From assembly GCA_016281675.1 (NCBI GenBank), contig JAEEJD010000101.1, positions 1 to 12,299 on the forward strand: a stretch of 12,299 nucleotides of DNA, in the 5' to 3' direction. Source of the DNA: Lachnospiraceae bacterium. GTDB taxonomy: Bacteria > Bacillota_A > Clostridia > Lachnospirales > Lachnospiraceae. The position numbers and the translations under genes are program-made. Shown piece by piece: positions 7,639 through 12,299 of this stretch (the first letter of the stretch is position 1; the number at the start of each line of letters is the position of its first letter). The notes beneath the pieces were generated by a model. The model was not told the DNA's origin. It did not search any database and was given only the letters and a program-made list of their open reading frames with translations.

Positions 7639-9732
7639 ATGAAGGTATATCCCAGCAACAAGATCCGTAATGTGGTCATTTTGGGACACGGCGGATGCGG
7701 CAAGACAACTTTGACGGAGGCTATGGCCTTTTTATCAGGAATCACAACGAGAATGGGTAAGACCGATGACGGCAATACCATCAGCGATTACGATAAAGAA
7801 GAACAGAAGCGTCATTTTTCGATCGGAACAAGTGTTGTTCCCATCGAATGGGATGATTGTAAGATCAATATATTCGATACTCCGGGATACTTCGATTTCG
7901 TAGGTGAGGTTGAGGAAGCCGTAGGTGCGGCTGCAGGCGCTATCATCGTAGTTTCCGGTAAGGCAGGCGTTGAAGTAGGTACCGAGAAGGCATGGGAGAT
8001 ATGCGAGAAGTATAAACTTCCCAGGATATTCTTCGTAACCGATATGGATGTCGACAACGCAAGTTACAGGAAGATCGTTGAAGACCTTGAGAATATGTAC
8101 GGCAAGAAGATAGCTCCTTTCCATCTTCCTATCCGTGAGGATGAGAAGCTTGTCGGATATGTTAATGTAGTCAGCGAGAAAGGATTCAGATGGACCGATG
8201 CCGGCAAAGCCGATGAGTGTCCGGTTCCCGATTACAGTAAGGAATACCTTGAGAAGTACAAAGAGTCTCTTATGGAAGCCGTTGCCGAGACGAGCGAGGA
8301 TTTCATGGAGAGATATTTTGCCGGCGAGACGTTTTCCGATGCGGAGATCAGATCGGCTCTTTACGCAAATATCAACGACGGAACTATCGTTCCGGTGACA
8401 ATGGGTTCGGGTATAATGTGCCGCGGCGTATATACGCTGATGGATGATATAATCAAATACTTTAAGAGCCCCGATCAGAGAGCTCTTAACGGTATCAACC
8501 AGAAGACCGGTGAGATATTCGAAGCAAATTACGATTTCTCCAAGCCCAAGTCGGCATATGTATGGAAGACCATCGTCGATCCGTTTATCGGTAAATATTC
8601 GCTTATCAAGGTTTGTTCGGGTGTTCTCAAATCCGATGATACGCTCTTTAATGCCGATAAGGATACCGAGGAGAGGATAGGTAAGCTCTATGTTCTTCGC
8701 GGTAACAAGCCTATCGAGGTGCCCGAGCTTCAGGCCGGAGATATAGGTGCTCTCGCTAAGCTTACGAGCGTTAAGACCGGAGATACACTTTCGACAAAGG
8801 CCAATCCGGTCATGTTCCCGAAGACGGAGATCAGCAAGCCCTATACATATATGAGATACAAGGCCAAGAATAAAGGAGATATCGATAAGGTATCTTCGGC
8901 ACTTTCGAAGATCATGGAAGAAGATCAGACGATCAAGGCCGTTAACGATGCCGAGAACAGGCAGAGTCTTATATATGCGATCGGCGATCAGGCTATCGAG
9001 ATAGTTGCAAGCCGCCTTGCAAATGTTTACAAGGTTGAGATCGATCTGGAAGAGCCTAAGGTTGCATACAGAGAGACTATCAGGAAGAATTCCGATGTTG
9101 AAGGTAAATACAAGAAACAGTCGGGAGGCCACGGTCAGTACGGTCATGTTAAGATGAAGTTCGAGCCACTCGGCGATATGGAGAAGCCTTTTGAGTTTGA
9201 ACAGATCGTTGTCGGCGGAGCGGTTCCGAAGAACTACTTCCCGGCCGTTGAAAAAGGTCTTGCCGAGTCGGTATTGAAGGGACCTATGGCTGCATACCCA
9301 GTTGTCGGTGTTAAAGCGATTCTGTACGACGGATCATACCATCCGGTTGATTCATCCGAGCAGGCATTCAAGATGGCCACGATAATGGCTTTCAAGAAAG
9401 GATTTATGGATGCCGGCCCCGTTCTTCTGGAGCCTATCGCATCCCTTAAGGTAACCGTTCCTGATCAGTATACGGGCGATGTTATGGGTGATCTTAACAA
9501 GAGACGCGGAAGAGTCCTCGGAATGAACCCGATCGGCGGCGGCAAGCAGGTTGTTGAAGCCGAGATTCCCATGACGGGACTTTACGGATATTGTACGGTT
9601 CTTCGTTCGATGACCGGAGGACGCGGGGTATACGAATATGAATTCGTTCGCTACGAGCAGTGTCCGTCGGACGTACAGGAGAAGGAAGTTGCTGCAAGAG
9701 CAAGCAAGCTTGTTGACGAAACCGCAGAGTAA
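7639..9732 (+). CDS. Elongation factor G-like translational GTPase (EF-G paralog)
   Basis: A 697-residue protein with the complete five-domain layout of EF-G, the ribosomal translocase. The GTPase domain has P-loop GHGGCGKT (16-23) and DTPG (80-83). Domain II lies near 303-390. Domain III follows. Domain IV contains KKQSGGHGQYG (492-502), and domain V starts near EPIASLKVTVPDQYTGDVMG (598-617). It departs from canonical EF-G at several active-site points. DTPGH reads DTPGYFDF, with Tyr84 where the catalytic His sits. The guanine-reading NKxD appears as TDMD (134-137). The switch I Thr appears to be Ser61. The P-loop lacks the AHIDAGKT form. It is therefore probably a paralog alongside a str-operon fusA elsewhere, not the housekeeping factor; some annotations would still call it fusA. 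An in-frame upstream start at 7537 lies inside the terminator loop; GGAGG (7624-7628) and the EF-G alignment fix the start at 7639. Confidence 0.93.
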   Translation: MKVYPSNKIRNVVILGHGGCGKTTLTEAMAFLSGITTRMGKTDDGNTISDYDKEEQKRHFSIGTSVVPIEWDDCKINIFDTPGYFDFVGEVEEAVGAAAGAIIVVSGKAGVEVGTEKAWEICEKYKLPRIFFVTDMDVDNASYRKIVEDLENMYGKKIAPFHLPIREDEKLVGYVNVVSEKGFRWTDAGKADECPVPDYSKEYLEKYKESLMEAVAETSEDFMERYFAGETFSDAEIRSALYANINDGTIVPVTMGSGIMCRGVYTLMDDIIKYFKSPDQRALNGINQKTGEIFEANYDFSKPKSAYVWKTIVDPFIGKYSLIKVCSGVLKSDDTLFNADKDTEERIGKLYVLRGNKPIEVPELQAGDIGALAKLTSVKTGDTLSTKANPVMFPKTEISKPYTYMRYKAKNKGDIDKVSSALSKIMEEDQTIKAVNDAENRQSLIYAIGDQAIEIVASRLANVYKVEIDLEEPKVAYRETIRKNSDVEGKYKKQSGGHGQYGHVKMKFEPLGDMEKPFEFEQIVVGGAVPKNYFPAVEKGLAESVLKGPMAAYPVVGVKAILYDGSYHPVDSSEQAFKMATIMAFKKGFMDAGPVLLEPIASLKVTVPDQYTGDVMGDLNKRRGRVLGMNPIGGGKQVVEAEIPMTGLYGYCTVLRSMTGGRGVYEYEFVRYEQCPSDVQEKEVAARASKLVDETAE

Positions 9733-9743
9733 TTTCACAAATA

Positions 9744-9785
9744 TAAAGACCCTGCCTCTACAACTGAGGCGGGGTCTTATTTTAT
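9744..9785. terminator. Bidirectional terminator between the converging EF-G-like and GGDEF genes
   Basis: AAGACCCTGCCTC (9746-9758) pairs with GAGGCGGGGTCTT (9766-9778): 13 bp with one G-U wobble and a 7-nt loop. On the plus strand it is followed by ATTTTA, serving the EF-G-like gene. On the minus strand the stem is followed by TTTATATTTG, serving the GGDEF gene, whose stop codon is at 9815-9817. Confidence 0.85.
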
Positions 9786-9814
9786 GCAGGGATAAAGCTT
9801 TTCTCCGCACTGAT

Positions 9815-10909
9815 TTAAGAGCTGACAACCTGGTTACGGCCGTTCTCCTTGCCCTTATAGAGGCGCTTGTCAGCGATCTCGATAAGTGTCTTGACCTTCG
9901 CGGAAGAATAGTACCCGGATACACCGAGTGTTATCGTGACATGAAGCGTTTTGCCTTCATAACAGAACTCATAAGCTTCGATGGCGGTTCTTATTCTGTT
10001 GGCAACTTCTACGGCGATCTCCGGACCGTCATTAACAAGAATGAGAAACTCTTCGCCGCCCCATCTGCAGGCACTGTCTTTGGATCTTATCTGGGCGGTG
10101 ATTATCTTGCTTATACTCTGAAGAACAAAATCACCGCAGTCATGTCCGTACGAATCGTTAAATACTTTGAAATGGTCAATATCGGCCATGATCAGACTGT
10201 ACGGCATATCATTGATAATCGCATTCCTGTGTGTATGATTAAGCCTCTCATCCATACTCCTTCTGTTGAGAAAATGCGTGAGAGGATCGTAACTGGCCTC
10301 ATCCTCGAGTCTTTCCTGTTCGCTTTCCATACGAAGCTGCATAGAGTTGACCTCAACGGCGAAAAGAGCGGAAAACATGAAAGTTACGGTTAAACCGATG
10401 ATTATGTTCATATACGTGAAGAACACTCTGAAGCCCGCAGGAGAATTGGGTGCAAACGGAGTGATCACATGAGCGAGTGTAAGTATTATCATGTATGAAA
10501 CAAATATAACTCCCGCCGTAACGAAAGGATATAACAGCTTTCTCTTGAATGACGTAATTGAAAATGCCAAGTAGAAAGATGCGGGGATCATACTGGCAAG
10601 ATAATACATGAAACCGAAGTTCCACCCCATAAACAGAGTGGCAAGACATGAATGTATAACAACTTCGCCGAGAACAACCCAATAGAGTCTTCCGAGAGTT
10701 TTAATATTGGATATTATCTTTGAAGTGTATATATACAGACAAACTATGGCGGTGTTGTAAACGGCCATGAAATAGACGCCCATCACATAGAAAGCCACCA
10801 TAAAAATGAAATGTATGATCGCGATGCCCGACAGCATCAGGGAATATCTTATGGCATCATAATTTGTCTGCGAATCCCCCTGATGACCATAGATCAGTTT
10901 CTGTAACAT
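9815..10909 (-). CDS. Membrane-bound diguanylate cyclase (GGDEF domain)
   Basis: It makes cyclic di-GMP from two GTP. The protein has 364 residues. The N-terminal half has about six hydrophobic helices (near 24-43, 45-62, 76-94, 98-118, 127-149 and 165-185) and probably acts as a membrane sensor of unknown signal; I recognise no named input domain. A short helical linker (about 186-205) leads to the GGDEF domain: YDPLTHFLNRR (207-217), DIDHFKVFNDSYGHDCGD (243-260), and the active-site signature GGEEF (284-288). An inhibitory-site RxxD (R275-SK-D278) lies five residues before GGEEF, so product feedback is expected. The domain looks catalytically intact. The start ATG at 10909 follows a strong GGGAGGGAG ribosome binding site. 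The gene is transcribed alone, divergent from the NusG-II gene and convergent with the EF-G-like gene. Confidence 0.95.
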   Translation of the reverse strand: MLQKLIYGHQGDSQTNYDAIRYSLMLSGIAIIHFIFMVAFYVMGVYFMAVYNTAIVCLYIYTSKIISNIKTLGRLYWVVLGEVVIHSCLATLFMGWNFGFMYYLASMIPASFYLAFSITSFKRKLLYPFVTAGVIFVSYMIILTLAHVITPFAPNSPAGFRVFFTYMNIIIGLTVTFMFSALFAVEVNSMQLRMESEQERLEDEASYDPLTHFLNRRSMDERLNHTHRNAIINDMPYSLIMADIDHFKVFNDSYGHDCGDFVLQSISKIITAQIRSKDSACRWGGEEFLILVNDGPEIAVEVANRIRTAIEAYEFCYEGKTLHVTITLGVSGYYSSAKVKTLIEIADKRLYKGKENGRNQVVSS

Positions 10910-10932
10910 CTTCTCCCTCCCTCAATTTCAAT

Positions 10933-10941
10933 ATTATACCA
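10933..10941 (-). promoter_or_regulatory. Extended -10 promoter of the GGDEF gene
   Basis: Read on the minus strand, 10941 to 10933 is TGGTATAAT, a consensus -10 with the extended TGn element. Only a poor -35 (TGTTTT at 10961-10956) lies 17 nt upstream, which is normal for extended -10 promoters. The start is predicted near 10926, so the leader is about 17 nt and is almost entirely ribosome binding site. Confidence 0.65.
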
Positions 10942-10961
10942 TTTATTTATCGAAAAAAACA

Positions 10962-10990
10962 TTTACAAACATATGTTCGTGTAGTAATAT
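10962..10990 (+). promoter_or_regulatory. Promoter of the NusG-II/Gx/ruvA operon
   Basis: TTTACA (10962-10967) and TAATAT (10985-10990) are spaced by exactly 17 nt. With standard -10 geometry the first transcribed base is 10997, which is the A of the first ATG. The spacer contains the palindrome listed separately. Confidence 0.68.
10965..10980. promoter_or_regulatory. LexA/SOS-box-like operator palindrome
   Basis: The core AACATATGTT (10968-10977) is a perfect 10-bp palindrome. The extended ACAAACATATGTTCGT has a single asymmetric position pair. Positions 10966-10979 (CAAACATATGTTCG) differ by one base from the symmetric Gram-positive SOS box CGAACATATGTTCG, whose Bacillus form is CGAAC-N4-GTTYG. 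It lies in the spacer of the forward promoter, where a bound repressor would block RNA polymerase. The third gene of the operon is ruvA, a known LexA target in E. coli and Bacillus subtilis. LexA identity is inference. Confidence 0.62.
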
Positions 10991-10996
10991 TTTTGT

Positions 10997-11359
10997 ATGA
11001 AAAAAAGAGACTGTATATTGATCCTGACACTTCTTGCAGCTTCTGTTTTGTCGATGCTTATATTGCGTAGCGGTCCCACGGGAGGTACCGCTTACATTTA
11101 CAAGGGGAATACCCTTTACGGTACATTCGATCTTTCCGAAGACCGTATCATAAACATCACAAACGATAACGGAATACATAATGAGATCGAGATAGCGGAC
11201 GGGAGCGTATTTATGCGGGATGCAAGCTGCCCGAATAAGCTTTGCGTAAGGTCAGGCCGTATCAGTCGAAATAATGAGAGTATATGTTGTGCCCCTGCGG
11301 GGATATTGATAGTTGTCCGCTCCGATACAAATGGTGATTATGATGCAGTCACGAAGTAG
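10997..11359 (+). CDS. NusG domain II-containing protein (DUF1312 type)
   Basis: A 120-residue protein with one N-terminal membrane anchor (about 7-24) and an extracytoplasmic domain related to the second domain of NusG. The family signature is visible: DASCPNKLCVRSGRIS (75-90) with C78 and C83, then SICCAPAGILIVV (95-107) with C97 and C98 near a beta strand. The function of this family is unknown. It is often found beside a Gx-type transporter, as here, so a joint role at the membrane is plausible. There is no ribosome binding site ahead of the ATG, and the predicted transcript starts at that ATG. The next in-frame ATG (residue 20) would remove the membrane anchor and has no ribosome binding site either. 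Its end overlaps the transporter gene by 17 nt. Confidence 0.87.
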   Translation: MKKRDCILILTLLAASVLSMLILRSGPTGGTAYIYKGNTLYGTFDLSEDRIINITNDNGIHNEIEIADGSVFMRDASCPNKLCVRSGRISRNNESICCAPAGILIVVRSDTNGDYDAVTK

Positions 11360-11858
11360 CCGGATATGTATATGCGCATTGTTTTGCGCGGTTGGGATCA
11401 TTCTCGGATATATAGAATCATTTGTAGTGTTACCGGTCAGGATACCGGGTATCCGTATAGGACTGGCTAACATAGTGACGTTAACTTTACTGTATCTGAT
11501 GGGCCCTTTCCATGCATTGATCGTATTGCTTTTAAGAGTGATAATGTCTGCGGTATTGTTCGGAAGCGGGATATCGTTTGTTTACAGTCTTTGCGGTGCT
11601 CTCATATCATATGCCGGAATGCTGCTTCTTAAGAAAGGCGGGTTTTCAATGCCGGGAGTCAGTGCCGCAGGTGCGGTTCTTCATAATGCCGGTCAGATAC
11701 TCGCGGCATATGTTCTTATCGGAAATGTTTATGTCTTTTCATATCTTCCGATTCTGACGCTCGCAGGTGTAATATTCGGACTGTTTACGGGACTTGTTGC
11801 AGCCGTCGTTACCGCCAGACTTAATAACATAATTAACAAAGAAAGGGGAAACATCTGA
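11343..11858 (+). CDS. Gx transporter family protein (heptaprenyl diphosphate synthase component I-like)
   Basis: A 171-residue, mostly hydrophobic protein of the Hpre_diP_synt_I/COG4769 family, with about five or six membrane helices. It resembles the substrate-binding S components of ECF transporters. Family landmarks: LGYIESFVVLPVRIPGIRIGLANIVTL (residues 21-47), a long helix with LLLRVIMSAVLFGSG (62-76), and GVIFGLFTGLVAAVV (142-156). The substrate is unknown, and the prenyl synthase name is historical. I saw no evidence of isoprenoid chemistry. Several starts are possible (11313 TTG; 11331, 11340 and 11343 ATG). I chose 11343 because GGTGATT (11333-11339) fits the 16S anti-Shine-Dalgarno tail and the N-terminus then matches the family. 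It overlaps the end of the NusG-II gene in another frame, and its own stop overlaps ruvA by 1 nt. Confidence 0.87.
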   Translation: MQSRSSRICICALFCAVGIILGYIESFVVLPVRIPGIRIGLANIVTLTLLYLMGPFHALIVLLLRVIMSAVLFGSGISFVYSLCGALISYAGMLLLKKGGFSMPGVSAAGAVLHNAGQILAAYVLIGNVYVFSYLPILTLAGVIFGLFTGLVAAVVTARLNNIINKERGNI

Positions 11859-12299
11859 TGATCGGTTACTTAAAAGGGGAAGTTGCCGCTATCTGTGAAG
11901 ACAGGATCGTTCTTGAGGTCGGAGGTATAGGCTATAATATTTTTATGCCGGCAAGTTCACTCGATCTTATCGAGGGCATCGGAGCGTTTGTCAAGATATA
12001 CACATATCTTCTTGTTCGCGAAGATGCCATGCAGTTGTACGGATTTCTTACAAAAGACGATCTTGATCTGTATAAGATGCTCATAAGCGTTAACGGAATA
12101 GGCCCAAAGGGAGCGCTTGCTTTATTGTCGGTAATGACATGCGATGAACTCAGGTTCGCGATTCTCGCCGGGGATGCAAAACAGATCGGAAAGGCTCCGG
12201 GCATAGGGCCCAAGACCGCGCAACGTGTTATCATAGATCTCAAAGACAAGATAGATGTCGGTATCACGTTTGATGTCGGGACAGATCCTTCAATAAAGA
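11858..12299 (+). CDS. ruvA: Holliday junction branch migration protein RuvA (partial, cut by the window end)
   Basis: RuvA is a tetramer that grips Holliday junctions and loads the RuvB motor for branch migration in recombinational repair. The window holds 147 codons of a protein usually about 200 residues long. The start MIGYLKGEV and the following barrel domain I (about 1-64) with GGIGYN are classic. LVREDAMQLYGF (50-61) follows. Domain II carries two helix-hairpin-helix motifs, VNGIGPKGALALL (78-90) and APGIGPKTAQRVI (113-125), which contact the DNA backbone. The C-terminal RuvB-binding domain lies beyond the window, and ruvB is expected next. AAGGGG (11843-11848) is 9 nt before the ATG, which overlaps the upstream stop as TGATG. 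Because it is open at the window edge it has no stop here. Confidence 0.97.
   Translation, partial: MIGYLKGEVAAICEDRIVLEVGGIGYNIFMPASSLDLIEGIGAFVKIYTYLLVREDAMQLYGFLTKDDLDLYKMLISVNGIGPKGALALLSVMTCDELRFAILAGDAKQIGKAPGIGPKTAQRVIIDLKDKIDVGITFDVGTDPSIK

Noticed and set aside
7735..9147. 470-codon open frame on the minus strand inside the EF-G-like gene
   Set aside because: It is antisense to a gene with unambiguous EF-G domains. Its length comes from the sense codon bias, and no family motif is visible.
9638..10393. 251-codon plus-strand frame running from the end of the EF-G-like gene into the GGDEF gene
   Set aside because: It crosses the bidirectional terminator and is antisense to the clearly real GGDEF domain.
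1..12299. Mobile elements, prophage genes, CRISPR repeats or defence genes
   Set aside because: I saw no transposase, integrase or phage protein, no direct-repeat array and no block of atypical composition; every sizeable gene is assigned to a family.

Overview
The window looks like ordinary chromosome of an anaerobic Firmicute, most likely a Lachnospiraceae member of the Butyrivibrio/Roseburia type. This rests on gene content and protein character recognised by eye: a Cys-rich PheS, an EF-G paralog with a GHGGCGKT P-loop, and a NusG-domain-II/Gx-transporter pair. Moderate GC, strong GGAGG-type ribosome binding sites and intrinsic terminators agree. No database search was possible, so the genus is inference. 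Coding density is high and no gap exceeds 300 bases. I see no mobile element, CRISPR array, tRNA or rRNA.

Region 1 (1-182) holds the 3' part of a probable 6S RNA, a perfect-stem terminator and a candidate promoter. Region 2 (183-5508) is a tight same-strand run: a YihY/BrkB-family membrane protein, pheS, pheT and queA. Gaps of 2 and 45 nt and a 1-nt overlap suggest one transcription unit for aminoacylation and modification of tRNA. No T-box leader is visible ahead of pheS. Region 3 (5510-7582) has its own candidate promoter, a small PilZ-domain protein, gpmI (a glycolytic phosphoglycerate mutase) and a strong terminator.

Region 4 (7559-9785) is a single gene for an EF-G-like GTPase. Its promoter is folded into the 3' arm of the gpmI terminator, and it ends in a bidirectional terminator. 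Region 5 (9815-10909, minus strand) encodes a six-helix membrane diguanylate cyclase, which converges on the EF-G gene. With the PilZ protein it gives the window a writer and a reader of cyclic di-GMP.

Region 6 (10910-12299) is a divergent 87-bp promoter region followed by a NusG-domain-II protein, a Gx transporter and ruvA, which is cut by the window end. Two details stand out. A near-perfect LexA/SOS-box-like palindrome sits between the -35 and -10 of the forward promoter, which fits ruvA being downstream. The predicted transcription start falls on the A of the first ATG, suggesting a leaderless mRNA.

I found no clearly new multi-gene system. The best leads are the SOS-like operator over a NusG-II/Gx/ruvA operon, the leaderless start, and the EF-G paralog that lacks the catalytic His and the NKxD lysine.
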